DNA from: Pararhodobacter oceanensis
Lineage (GTDB): Bacteria; Pseudomonadota; Alphaproteobacteria; Rhodobacterales; Rhodobacteraceae
Direction: 5' to 3'
NCBI RefSeq assembly: GCF_003076755.1
Contig: NZ_QDKM01000011.1
Span: forward strand, 1 to 64,000
DNA length: 64,000 nt
The position numbers and the translations under genes are program-made. The notes below the pieces were generated by a model that saw only the letters and a list, made by a program, of their open reading frames with translations, searched no databases and was not told where the DNA came from. Shown here one piece after another: positions 54,158-62,851 of this stretch. How positions within the stretch are numbered: the first letter of the stretch is position 1; each line of letters opens with the position of its first letter.

Positions 54158-55034
54158 GTTCAGAGGAGAAGCTGCCGGGAGAGGCGGGGAATACCACTGT
54201 TTTGCTGCCATTGATGAAACTCCGGTGATGGGCATGCGCGTGGATGGCGCGTGCAAGCACGATAGCCTCAACATCTCGCCCCAAGGCCACGTAATCTGAG
54301 GGTGATTGGGCATGCGTCACACGGACGATATCTTGCTCAATGATCGGCCCTTCATCAAGATCAGCGGTGACGTAATGCGACGTCGCGCCGATGAGTTTTA
54401 CACCGCGCAGATGGGCCTGTTTGTAAGGGTTGGCACCTTTGAAACTGGGCAGGAATGAATGATGGATGTTGATAATTCTGCCCGACATCTTCTGGCACAT
54501 CTCATCCGAGAGAATCTGCATATAGCGTGCCAGAACAATCAGATCGGCGCCGGTGTCGTTGACGATCTGCATGATCTGGGCTTCGGCATGGGGCTTGTTT
54601 TCTTTTGTCTCCGGGATGTGGTGGAACGGAATATCTTGGTTCACGACGACCTTCTGATAGGTCATGTGGTTTGAAATAACGGCGACGATTTCAACCGGAA
54701 GCGCACCAATGCGGGCGCGATACAGCAGGTCGTTCAAGCAATGGCCAAACCGCGACACCATCACCACAAGTTTCATCTTTTTTGACTGGTTATGAATCGC
54801 ATAAGTGGCATCGAGCTTTTTGACCGCGGCGGCGAATTCTTTCTTTAGCTTGTCGCGATTGCCGTTTGCCTCGACCGAGAAGCTAATTCTCATGAAGAAA
54901 CGTCCGGTTTCAAGGTCTTCATACTGCGAGCTGTCGGCGATGTTGCAGCCATTTTCGGCGAGCGTTGTGGAGATGAGCGCAACGATCCCGGGCTGCGCGG
55001 GACAGGTGAAGGTCAGGAAAAATCTCTCGGTCAT
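54147..55034 (-). CDS. purU: Formyltetrahydrofolate deformylase PurU
   Basis: 295 residues from ATG at 55034 (AGGAA ribosome site). An N-terminal ACT domain (FTCPAQPGIVALISTTLAENG) precedes the formyl transferase fold with INIHHSFLPSFKGANPYKQA and GATSHYVTADLDEGPIIEQD. PurU hydrolyses 10-formyl-THF to formate and THF. Next to an O-demethylase, MetF and a MetV-like gene, it would return THF to the cycle after one-carbon oxidation. A copy of the shared element lies upstream at 55203-55222. Confidence 0.93.
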   Translation of the reverse strand: MTERFFLTFTCPAQPGIVALISTTLAENGCNIADSSQYEDLETGRFFMRISFSVEANGNRDKLKKEFAAAVKKLDATYAIHNQSKKMKLVVMVSRFGHCLNDLLYRARIGALPVEIVAVISNHMTYQKVVVNQDIPFHHIPETKENKPHAEAQIMQIVNDTGADLIVLARYMQILSDEMCQKMSGRIINIHHSFLPSFKGANPYKQAHLRGVKLIGATSHYVTADLDEGPIIEQDIVRVTHAQSPSDYVALGRDVEAIVLARAIHAHAHHRSFINGSKTVVFPASPGSFSSELMG

Positions 55035-55486
55035 TGTCGTTCCTATCGTCCGGCACGGGACATTTTTGTGTAGGTTTCGCGTCCCAATCACACCGGCGTG
55101 CGACAGGCTGGGCTGGCGGGCGAATGCCAGCAGATCGCGTCAACTGCGCTCGGGTCCGAAGGCAGTGGCTGGCATGCGTGATCTCGCTTGGCTAGAATAT
55201 TGAATGATGCGTTGTCAACTATATTGTTGCGAGTGCCATGCGCCCTGGTCCCGAATAAGATGCCTTGGCGATGCCGCCAGTTCGGCGCAACACATGCTGC
55301 AATAGAGGCTCTCGCGCGGTGGCGTTCGGGTATCAGGCCGCGATCTGTTGCCGTTTTCCCTTTGCCATTGCCGCGTTGGGAGCACTTGACTTGCTGAATT
55401 GTGACATCGAAAACAAGCTGATCCAGATAGGTGCCAAGCACCAAGAGACCGATGATGCCAGTGATCAGGAAGGTCGAGGTGGACCA
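55035..55486. other. Divergent promoter region of purU and luxR-type gene
   Basis: These 452 bp hold no supported gene. The frame of the LuxR-type gene is open from 55265, but the part before 55487 has an unusual composition and no ribosome site. The shared element is at 55203-55222. Confidence 0.5.
55203..55222. promoter_or_regulatory. Shared operator element upstream of purU
   Basis: AATGATGC-GTTG-TCAACTAT matches the copy before the P450 gene at 15 of 16 arm positions. It lies about 170 bp before purU and 265 bp before the luxR-type gene, and links the one-carbon module to the dehalogenase regulon. Confidence 0.65.
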
Positions 55487-56281
55487 ATGGGAAACGACCG
55501 TCAGCAGGAGCTTATGGCGACGAACACCGTCGCATCGCTGATCACACAGACGGCATCGGCCAACTTCGGCAGTGCAGCATTGCATTTCTTGTCATCGGTC
55601 GCGCGGTTCGAGAATTTCGGTGCCTATTACATCCCTGATCTTGCGCGGCCCAAGCCGACCCTGTCTTTTTGGTCTGGCCGGATCAGCGACTACTGGTTTC
55701 AACATGATGCCGACCTGATTCTGGCCACCCGCGAGGCGCAGCTGGTCATCCTGAGGCAAGTGAACGAGGCCCCCGACCGTGGTGTGAACATCGAAAGATG
55801 GCATCCCGAGGCGGGCGATGCGCGCAACGACATTTATCTTCGAAACGGGATCGTCGAGCGGGTTGCACTGTCGTCGCGTGAGGGGCGCTCGGGCCTGCGC
55901 TCGTTCTTTCTGCGCAGTATCAAAGATGGCTGGTTGAGTGACGCAGAGTTTACCGGGATCTGTGAAATCCTGCCCATTGTGCATGGGTTGATCGGGCTTC
56001 GGCAAAAAGTCGTGGGGGCCGAGCGGCATCAAATGCGCTTTGACGGGGAGGTGACGCGACTGCGCAACTTCAATGTGCCGGCATTCGCTGACCTGTCACG
56101 GCGCGAGGCGGCGGTCTGCGATTCGCTGATCGAGGGCAAGTCGGTTGCCGCCACCGCGCTGGATCTTTCGGTGTCCGAAGCCACGGTCAAAACCCTGCGC
56201 GCCCGTGCCTATCGCAAATTGAACGTCACCTCGGCGACCGAGTTGATGGCCCTGTTCATTCGGTCACAGCCGCGGGCATGA
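55487..56281 (+). CDS. LuxR-type helix-turn-helix regulator
   Basis: 264 residues from ATG at 55487 behind GAGGTGG. The C-terminal 60 residues are a LuxR/GerE DNA-binding domain (LSRREAAVCDSLIEGKSVAA, SVSEATVKTLRARAYRKLNV). The N-terminal part has no autoinducer or receiver motif that I can identify and may bind a small effector. It lies 77 bp upstream of the LigM-like gene on the same strand and probably activates that operon. Confidence 0.85.
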   Translation: MGNDRQQELMATNTVASLITQTASANFGSAALHFLSSVARFENFGAYYIPDLARPKPTLSFWSGRISDYWFQHDADLILATREAQLVILRQVNEAPDRGVNIERWHPEAGDARNDIYLRNGIVERVALSSREGRSGLRSFFLRSIKDGWLSDAEFTGICEILPIVHGLIGLRQKVVGAERHQMRFDGEVTRLRNFNVPAFADLSRREAAVCDSLIEGKSVAATALDLSVSEATVKTLRARAYRKLNVTSATELMALFIRSQPRA

Positions 56282-56358
56282 GCAAACGTCATCCGTTCGG
56301 CCTACATATCGACGTGTGACGGGCAAATAAGGTGCTCTCATTCAGTGGGAGGACCAAC

Positions 56359-57711
56359 ATGACGACCAGCACCAAAACCCTTCAGGACAAGATCGACAAG
56401 GCCGGCGACGTCTGGGCGATGCTCTATAACGCGCAAGAGCACAAGTTCCAGTTTCCCGTCCAGCCCGAGTTTTCGAACTGGGTAGACGAGCAGATTGCAT
56501 GGCGCAATGCGTGCATCTTTCAAAACATGTCCCATCATATGACCGATGTTTTCTTTGAAGGGCCGGATGTGGTGCGGCTGCTCTCTGATTTCGGGATCAA
56601 CTCTTTCGCCGGGTTTGGGGCGATGCAGGCAAAGCAGTATGTGGCGTGCAATGCCGATGGCTATATCATTGGTGACGCGGTTCTGTTCTGCGAAGAGGAA
56701 AACAAGGTCAGTGTCGTCGGCAAGCCCGGTGCGGCCAACTGGCTGCGCTATCAAGCGGAAATCGGCGATTATGATGTCACGGTCACCAAGATCGACCCGC
56801 CGTCGCCCAACCTTAGCGACCGGGTGCGGTTTCGGTATCAGGTGCAGGGGCCCAATGCCGACAAGCTGTTGGAAGAGCTGAACGGCGGGCCGCTGCCCGA
56901 CATTCCCTTCTTCAAGATGGGCAAGTTCAACATCGGCCCCCATGAGGTTTTGGCGCTGAACCACCGTATGTCAGGCGCTCCGGGGTATGAGTTCTGGGGG
57001 CCGTCAGACGTGGCTGTAGAGGTGCGCGATCTGATCCTTGAAGCCGGTAAGAAATACGACCTCACCCCGATCGGCGGGCGCACCTATCCGGTCACTGCGG
57101 CGGTGTCGGGCTGGGTCGGCTCGATTCTGCCTGCCGTCTTCACCGGTGACGACATGCGCGCTTACCGCGAATGGTTGCCCGCCGGCGGGTTCGAGGCGCG
57201 GCATTCCATTGGCGGATCGGTGGGCATGTCGAAGAATGTCGAGGACTACTACCGAACACCCTATGATCTTGGGTATGGTTTTATGGCAAAGTTCGACCAT
57301 GAGTTTGTGGGCCGCGAAGCCTTGGAGAAGTTGGCACCCGAAAAGCGGCTCAAGAAGGTCCGGCTGATCTGGAATAGCGACGACGTTGTCGATATCTACG
57401 CCAGCGCTTTGAAATCAGGCGATAAATACAAGAAAATCGAAATGCCAGTCGGCAGCTATGCGACCGCGCCTTGTGATCGTGTGCAGCTGGATGGCAAGGA
57501 CGTGGGTGTCTCCTTTGCCCCGATCTATTCCGAAGCTGACCGGTCCTGCATCTCGCTGGGCTCGATCCCAGCGGAGCTTGCGATCGAAGGGCAAGAGCTG
57601 AGCTTGATTTGGGGCGAGCCGGACGGCGGTTCTGACAAGCCGACAGTTGAGGCGCATGTGCAGAAAATCGTGCGTGTGAGAGTGGACCCCAAGCCGATCA
57701 AACGCGACTGA
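56359..57711 (+). CDS. THF-dependent aromatic O-demethylase (LigM/DesA-like, GcvT fold)
   Basis: 450 residues from ATG at 56359 (GGGAGG ribosome site). The protein aligns by eye over its whole length with LigM of Sphingobium: the N-terminal QPEFSNWVDEQIAWRNA, the HHMTDVFF and AKQYVACNADGYIIGD blocks, and the C-terminal REWLPAGGFEARHSIGGSVG with FDHEFVGREALE. LigM and DesA move the methyl group of vanillate or syringate to THF, leaving a phenol. DmdA and GcvT are more distant. The next genes (MetV-like, MetF) and purU oxidise the methyl-THF. The exact methoxy-aromatic here is unknown. Confidence 0.88.
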   Translation: MTTSTKTLQDKIDKAGDVWAMLYNAQEHKFQFPVQPEFSNWVDEQIAWRNACIFQNMSHHMTDVFFEGPDVVRLLSDFGINSFAGFGAMQAKQYVACNADGYIIGDAVLFCEEENKVSVVGKPGAANWLRYQAEIGDYDVTVTKIDPPSPNLSDRVRFRYQVQGPNADKLLEELNGGPLPDIPFFKMGKFNIGPHEVLALNHRMSGAPGYEFWGPSDVAVEVRDLILEAGKKYDLTPIGGRTYPVTAAVSGWVGSILPAVFTGDDMRAYREWLPAGGFEARHSIGGSVGMSKNVEDYYRTPYDLGYGFMAKFDHEFVGREALEKLAPEKRLKKVRLIWNSDDVVDIYASALKSGDKYKKIEMPVGSYATAPCDRVQLDGKDVGVSFAPIYSEADRSCISLGSIPAELAIEGQELSLIWGEPDGGSDKPTVEAHVQKIVRVRVDPKPIKRD

Positions 57712-57758
57712 TCAAAGGGGCATCGCGCCGCAAACACCAGCGCAGCGGCATGTCAAAC

Positions 57759-57801
57759 TGCAATCGCTCCCTACCGGACCCTTGCTGGTGGAGCGATTGC
57801 A
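57759..57801 (+). terminator. Hairpin after the O-demethylase gene
   Basis: A perfect 12-bp stem (TGCAATCGCTCC / GGAGCGATTGCA) with a 19-nt loop, 48 bp after the stop codon. It has no T-run. It may be a terminator or a processing element that separates this mRNA from metV-metF. Confidence 0.5.
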
Positions 57802-58079
57802 CCGGCGCAAAGTGTCGGGTTGGGGTGACGCGGCGCGTGTTTCGGCCTCGCCAATGATGGCCTCTGAACGCGCGTGGGATCTCCCTGCCGCGCTGGCTGC
57901 CTATCACACCATGCCGGACAGGGGCGCGGGTATTTTGTTCACATAGCCCGCGCGGATTGCCCCGGAACCAGATGAAAGCCGGGGTCGCGTCGGGGAATGT
58001 CATGGCGGGGAAATCCGGCGGTCAATGCTGTGATCTACAGGGCTTCGGCATCCCTGTGACGCTGGCGAAAGGAGGATCT
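57802..58079. other. Gap between the O-demethylase and MetV-like genes
   Basis: Nothing convincing is seen in this stretch. A plus-strand frame running to a TAG near 57946 and the frame leading into the MetV-like gene from 57957 both lack a ribosome site. Confidence 0.4.
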
Positions 58080-58658
58080 ATGTATCGGTTGAGGCTCTGG
58101 GCCGTGAAACGCTCGTATCAGTGTGAAAGGCTCTATACGGCGCTTGAGGCGGCTTTGGTCAAGCTGCATCCGCTGTTTGAAAAGATCGGCTACAACCGTT
58201 TGGAACGGCCGGTCGCGGTTGTGGAGCGGGCCGCGAAAACGCTGCTGTTTGACTGCAAGATGTGCGGACAATGCGTATTATCCTCGACGGGGATGTCCTG
58301 CCCGATGAATTGTCCGAAACAACTCCGAAATGGCCCCTGTGGCGGGGTTCGGCCCGGCGGGTATTGCGAAGTGAAGCCCGAGATGCGCTGTGTATGGGTT
58401 CTGGCCTGGGATGGGGCCTCTCGCATGAAAGAGGGGCACCGCATAGGCAATGTGCTTCCGCCTGTGGATCGCCAACTTGAAGGCAGCTCGGCCTGGTTGA
58501 GAGCAAGTCGGGAAAAGGCGTTGTCGCTGCAGGTGTCGGTAGATGCCGAACGGACCTCGCTGGCCCGCGCATTTCCAACCGCGCGTCGTGCGGAACCGGC
58601 GGCGGCGCCGCTCGCCCAAGAGCCCGGAAACACAGCGCAAGGCGGGGCCCGGAAGTGA
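58080..58658 (+). CDS. MetV-like methylenetetrahydrofolate reductase C-terminal domain protein
   Basis: 192 residues from ATG at 58080 behind AAAGGAGG. The zinc/iron-sulfur type cysteine pattern of the MTHFR_C (MetV) family is clear: C59, C62, C65, C74, C78 and C87 in the stretch CKMCGQCVLSSTGMSCPMNC and QLRNGPCGG. In acetogens MetV partners MetF; in alphaproteobacteria the gene is usually next to metF and GcvT-fold demethylases, as here. It overlaps metF by GTGA and presumably forms a complex with it to oxidise methyl-THF. The C-terminal 60 residues are Ala/Arg-rich and poorly conserved. Confidence 0.85.
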   Translation: MYRLRLWAVKRSYQCERLYTALEAALVKLHPLFEKIGYNRLERPVAVVERAAKTLLFDCKMCGQCVLSSTGMSCPMNCPKQLRNGPCGGVRPGGYCEVKPEMRCVWVLAWDGASRMKEGHRIGNVLPPVDRQLEGSSAWLRASREKALSLQVSVDAERTSLARAFPTARRAEPAAAPLAQEPGNTAQGGARK

Positions 58659-59617
58659 GTTTTTCAGCCAGTGATCCGACCAAACCATATGCTGCACCTC
58701 CCGAGGGGTTCTCTTCTGGCAGTGAATTGGAGCGGGTTTTACGCGCGGGCAAATTCGCGGTGACTTCGGAACTGAACCCGCCCGATAGCGTCGATCCCGC
58801 CGACGTGTTTGAGGCCGCCGCGCCTCTCGCCGAAGTGACAGACGCGATCAATGCCACGGATGCATCGGGGGCGAATTGCCATATGTCCTCGATCGGGATT
58901 TGCGCGGTGTTGACTCGGGCGCGTATCGAAACCGTCTATCAAATCTCATGTCGCGACCGCAACCGGATCGCCATGCAGGGTGACGTGTTGGGCGCGGCGG
59001 CGATGGGCGTGCGCAATGTCCTGTGCTTGACTGGCGATGGGGTCGGGGCAGGGGACCAACCCGGCGCGAAACCGGTGTTCGATTTCGACGCCATTTCGCT
59101 TATCCGCACCATCCGAACGATGCGCGACAGTGGCCAGTTCCTGTCAGGTCGCAAAATCACCAAACCACCGCATCTGTTCATCGGCGCCGCTGAAAACCCC
59201 TGTGTTGAGCCATTGGACTGGCGGGCCCAGCGGTTGCAGAAGAAAGTTGAGGCGGGGGCGCAGTTCATCCAGACAAACTATGTCTTTGACCTGCCGCGGT
59301 TTGAACGCTTCATGACCCGCGTGCGGGATCTTGGGCTGGACGAAAACGTCTATATTCTGGCGGGTATCGGACCGCTGGCATCGGCCAAGGCCGCGCGCTG
59401 GATGCGCAACAATGTCCCCGGGATTCACATACCGGACGATATCATTGCGCGGCTTGAAGGTGCCGACAATCAAGGCGATGAGGGTCGGAAAATCTGTGTG
59501 GAGTTCCTGCAGAAGTTTCGTGAAATCAAAGGCGTATCCGGCGTCCACATTATGGCCTACCGCCGCGAGCATCTGGTCGCCGAGATCCTGCGTGAAGCCG
59601 GGCTGACGGAGAGGTAA
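58655..59617 (+). CDS. metF: Methylenetetrahydrofolate reductase MetF
   Basis: 320 residues from GTG at 58655, overlapping the MetV-like stop. The TIM-barrel MTHFR pattern is present: FAVTSELNPPDS near the start, NATDASGANCHMSS, VLCLTGDGVGAGDQPGA (FAD region) and QFIQTNYVFDLPRFERF. It interconverts 5-methyl-THF and 5,10-methylene-THF. In this operon it likely runs in the oxidising direction to use methyl groups removed by the O-demethylase. Confidence 0.9.
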   Translation: MSFSASDPTKPYAAPPEGFSSGSELERVLRAGKFAVTSELNPPDSVDPADVFEAAAPLAEVTDAINATDASGANCHMSSIGICAVLTRARIETVYQISCRDRNRIAMQGDVLGAAAMGVRNVLCLTGDGVGAGDQPGAKPVFDFDAISLIRTIRTMRDSGQFLSGRKITKPPHLFIGAAENPCVEPLDWRAQRLQKKVEAGAQFIQTNYVFDLPRFERFMTRVRDLGLDENVYILAGIGPLASAKAARWMRNNVPGIHIPDDIIARLEGADNQGDEGRKICVEFLQKFREIKGVSGVHIMAYRREHLVAEILREAGLTER

Positions 59618-60254
59618 CGCAGGTTTGCGGTCTGGAAGGTGCGGTCAATGATGCCGATTGGGTGCTGGGTATCAGCGCGGCATGGGGCTGACTGGACTCC
59701 GTCTATGCATCCGGCGAACTGGTTTTAGGCTGGTTGTCTTTGTGTTGCAGAAAGCTCCGAGGTCCAAGCGTTCAAGCGCCGTGGTGCGCTGACACTCTGG
59801 GCTGATACTCTGGTTTGATCCTGCGATGATATGGGAGGCCGCGCCAACGGGTCGGCGTGGCCGTCGCGTTGTCCAGCGATAGCGCATCAACGGACGCGTA
59901 GCTGCTCTGGCTCGATACTGCCCAAAGCACAGCAGCGCCCGACAGCATCGTTGCAATCGGCCCGAGATTTCCTCGGTGCGTTGCAACCCGCGGGAGCGGT
60001 CGAAAACTCGTGAATGGGTTTTACCTTTGAGAAATTTGCCAAGTGAATGGATTGGACGGTTGCCGCCAACCTCATGTTAGCATACTAACTGTTCGTATGG
60101 TAACTGATCGATTCCAACGTCAACCTCTGCTGCACCCTGCCACACTTGTGGCGGATGACGTGCGGCGCGGGCTTGCGGTGTTCGAAATCCGAGCGCGTCA
60201 GGCGCGCAATCGCGATGTCTCCGTGCGCAGTCCCCGTCCGTTAGGAACAAGGGC
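59618..60254. other. Intergenic region between metF and the MFS gene
   Basis: No gene is supported in these 637 bp. Short frames on both strands have Arg/Pro-rich, shadow-like composition. The region ends with the tandem palindromes at 60076-60104 and a 53-codon frame from 60098, whose stop overlaps the MFS start but which lacks a ribosome site. Confidence 0.45.
60076..60104. promoter_or_regulatory. Tandem imperfect palindromes, possible operator
   Basis: GTTAGCATACTAAC (60076-60089) and GTTCGTATGGTAAC (60091-60104) are two 14-bp GTT...AAC palindromes one base apart. They lie 150 bp upstream of an efflux-type MFS gene and could bind a TetR- or MarR-type repressor. No regulator gene is adjacent. 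Confidence 0.4.
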
Positions 60255-61502
60255 ATGAAAGTTGAACAACCCGCCCTCGGCAAAATGGGCACCCTGATTT
60301 TACTGATTGCGCTCGGAGCGTTTCCGCCGCTGACGATGGATCTGTATCTACCTGCTTTGCCGCAGATGACCGAGATGTTTTCGACCAGCCGCGCGATGAT
60401 CAATCTGACCCTTGGCGGCTATTTGGTCGCTTTTGCGGTGGGCATGCTGTTCTGGGGGCCGCTGAGTGAACGCACAGGCCGCAAGCCGGTCCTGTTTGTC
60501 GCCCTCGGGATTTACATCGTGGCAAGCATGTTGTGTGCGGCGTCCTTTAGTGTCGAGGTGCTGATCGCCGCCAGAATCCCGCAGGGGTTTGCGGGCGGGG
60601 GCGTCACCGTCGTTGGAACCGCGATCGTCAAGGACATGTTTGATGGCCGTGAGCGTGAACGCGTTATGGCGCGTGTCATGTCACTGGTGCTGATCGCCCC
60701 GATGGTCGCGCCCGTCTTGGGGGCCTTTCTGCTCAAAATCGCATCTTGGCGCGTGATGTTTGTGGTTCTGGCCCTGTTTGGCGGATTGGCCGCAGCACTT
60801 GTCAGCCAATACCGCGAAACGCTTGCAGAAAAATCTACCGGCCCGTTCATTAAATCATGGAACCGGCTTGGGGTGGTGTTGTTAAACCCGCGGTTCGCCT
60901 TCCTTCTGGTCATCTTTGCCGCCGCCCCGATGTGCCTGATGGCGCTTATTGGGATCTCGGCCTATGTCTATGTTGACCGGTTCGGGATGTCGGAACAGGC
61001 GTTCAGTTTCCTCTTTGCGTTCAACGCCGCCTGCGCGATGATTGGCCCCACGCTTTACCTGCGCCTGTCGCGCAGCATCGCGGTTCAAACCATTATCCTG
61101 AGCTGTTTCGGGGTCATTGCGTTGGGGGGCCTTGCGATGCTGGCTTTCGGGGGGCTGTCGCCCTTTGGGTTTGCCGCTATTGCGGCAACGACGACGCTGG
61201 CGGTGATTATTCTGCGCGTGCCCGGGGCGAACCTGCTGCTCGATCAACAGCTCCGCGACACCGGATCGGCGGCGGCTCTTATCCAGTTTAGTGGCACGCT
61301 TTTGGGGGCTGCCGGCATTCTGATCGTGACCGCCAGTTCGCACGACCTTATTCGCAACTACGGCGTTCTGTTGGTCGCAATCGGATCGATTTGCGTGGCG
61401 ATGTGGCTGGCCGTCAGGCACCGCCCGTTTGTGGCAGATACTCTATTCCGACCTGACGCGCCGCCCGCATACCAAGCCAACAAAGAACCGGAGATGCCAT
61501 GA
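60255..61502 (+). CDS. MFS multidrug transporter, Bcr/CflA type
   Basis: 415 residues with 12 predicted helices. The first helix region (FPPLTMDLYLPALPQM) and the loop GPLSERTGRKPVL match the Bcr/CflA 12-helix drug:proton antiporter family, which exports bicyclomycin, chloramphenicol or sulfonamides. ATG at 60255 follows GGAACAAGG. The next gene overlaps its stop by ATGA. Near an aromatic-degradation block it may export toxic phenols. Confidence 0.88.
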   Translation: MKVEQPALGKMGTLILLIALGAFPPLTMDLYLPALPQMTEMFSTSRAMINLTLGGYLVAFAVGMLFWGPLSERTGRKPVLFVALGIYIVASMLCAASFSVEVLIAARIPQGFAGGGVTVVGTAIVKDMFDGRERERVMARVMSLVLIAPMVAPVLGAFLLKIASWRVMFVVLALFGGLAAALVSQYRETLAEKSTGPFIKSWNRLGVVLLNPRFAFLLVIFAAAPMCLMALIGISAYVYVDRFGMSEQAFSFLFAFNAACAMIGPTLYLRLSRSIAVQTIILSCFGVIALGGLAMLAFGGLSPFGFAAIAATTTLAVIILRVPGANLLLDQQLRDTGSAAALIQFSGTLLGAAGILIVTASSHDLIRNYGVLLVAIGSICVAMWLAVRHRPFVADTLFRPDAPPAYQANKEPEMP

Positions 61503-62137
61503 AACCCTTCCTCGCAGCCACGCTCGCCATTTGTATCCCTGCAGTCGCACTCGCCGAGACCTTTTCGGCCGACGTTTGGGCCGACAACTGGTTCGAGATG
61601 CGGATCAACGGAGAAACCGTGGCGCAAGACAGTGTTCCGATCACGACCGAGCGGTCGTTCAATGCCGAGAGTTTCGAGTTCGAGGCCGAGCGGCCCATTG
61701 TCATCGGGGTGGTGGCGATGGATTTTAAAGAGAATGACACCGGCCTCGAATATATCGGCACGCGCCGTCAGCAGATGGGTGACGGCGGCTTGATTGCGCA
61801 AATCAGGAATGCAGCGGGTGATACCGTTGTTGTGAGCGATGCGGCCTGGCAATGCCTTGTCGTTCACACCGCGCCGCTGGACGCGGCTTGCGAAGATGCG
61901 GCCGATCCGGTGGTGGGTGTTGGTGCTTGCGGTTTTGAGGCCACAGAGGCGCCCGCAGGCTGGGACACGGCGGAGTTTGACGCCACCGACTGGCCGCAGG
62001 CAGACGTCTATACCGAGGCGCAGGTCGATCCGAAAATGGGCTATGACGAGATCACATGGTCAGATGATGCCGCGCTGATCTGGGGCCCCGACCTTGAGCA
62101 GAGCAACACGGTGCTTTGCCGTGTGACCGTCGATTGA
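61499..62137 (+). CDS. Secreted beta-sandwich protein of unknown function
   Basis: 212 residues with a Sec signal (1-19, ending AVALA). The mature part is beta-rich; the segment VWADNWFEMRINGETVAQ resembles the galactose-binding/jelly-roll modules of some glycoside hydrolases. Four cysteines (in QCLVVHTAPLDAAC, GACGF and NTVLCRV) could form two disulfides. No catalytic residues identified. It is coupled to the MFS gene by ATGA. Confidence 0.7.
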   Translation: MKPFLAATLAICIPAVALAETFSADVWADNWFEMRINGETVAQDSVPITTERSFNAESFEFEAERPIVIGVVAMDFKENDTGLEYIGTRRQQMGDGGLIAQIRNAAGDTVVVSDAAWQCLVVHTAPLDAACEDAADPVVGVGACGFEATEAPAGWDTAEFDATDWPQADVYTEAQVDPKMGYDEITWSDDAALIWGPDLEQSNTVLCRVTVD

Positions 62138-62240
62138 GGCAGGACGGGCGGTTTTTTTCACAAATATCCAACTTCTTGGCGACGGAAACCCCTTTGGCAT
62201 GCGTGTCACAACCAACCACATTCGCAAGAAAGATATCCTC

Positions 62241-62777
62241 ATGAGCAATTTGTCAGATAGTCCCGACCGGTTTGGATTGGTAAGCCGCGCCTTTCATTGG
62301 GGGATGGCCGCTTTATTTGCCGCGCAATTCCTCTCTGCCGCTGCGCATTGGGCGCTGCCCCGTGAAAGCGCTCTGCGCGGGACGCTCTGGAGCTACCACA
62401 CAAATCTGGGCACGACGCTATTCCTGTTGGTTTTGCTGCGGGGCGTTTGGGGGCTTTTGAACCTTCGCAACCGCCCGGCGCATGCGAATTTTATCGGGCA
62501 GGCGGCCAAACTCGGGCATCTCGCGCTGTATGCCTTGATGGTGATCGTGCCCGCGGTCAGGCTTGTTGCCTCTGCCGGCGGGACGCGCGGGTTCAGCTAT
62601 TTTGGCATTTCGATCTTTCCGGCGCGCGAGACAGCGATTGCCTGGACGCAAGTTGCGGCTGAATGGCACGGGGCAATGGGTTGGATCCTTGCCGCCTTGG
62701 TCCTCGGGCATATCGCGATGGCTGTGGTCTGGCACCGTTTGATCAAACGTGATGACGTGTTGAGCCAGATGGCCTGA
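62241..62777 (+). CDS. Cytochrome b561
   Basis: 178 residues from ATG at 62241; an upstream ATG at 62199 would add a non-typical extension. Four helices hold the histidines expected to bind two b hemes: RAFHWGMA (H19), SYHTNLGT, and EWHGAMGW with LGHIAMAVVWH. The family moves electrons from quinol to periplasmic acceptors or superoxide. It stands between a secreted protein and an RND efflux gene. Confidence 0.88.
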   Translation: MSNLSDSPDRFGLVSRAFHWGMAALFAAQFLSAAAHWALPRESALRGTLWSYHTNLGTTLFLLVLLRGVWGLLNLRNRPAHANFIGQAAKLGHLALYALMVIVPAVRLVASAGGTRGFSYFGISIFPARETAIAWTQVAAEWHGAMGWILAALVLGHIAMAVVWHRLIKRDDVLSQMA

Positions 62778-62851
62778 CGCCTGATCCGGGTTACACACCG
62801 AATGCCGACGATCGCCCATTTGGCGATACGCACTGAGGAGCTTCGAATATC

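Noticed and set aside
55265-55486. N-terminal extension of the LuxR-type protein
   Set aside because: Residues from this part are Cys/Arg-rich and unlike the rest. The ATG at 55487 has a ribosome site.
57713-57948. Plus-strand frame between the O-demethylase and metV-like genes
   Set aside because: It continues out of the real gene in another frame, has no start signal and crosses the 57759-57801 hairpin.
59672-59986. Minus-strand frame of 104 codons after metF, considered as an IS remnant
   Set aside because: No transposase motif, terminal repeat or start signal could be recognised.
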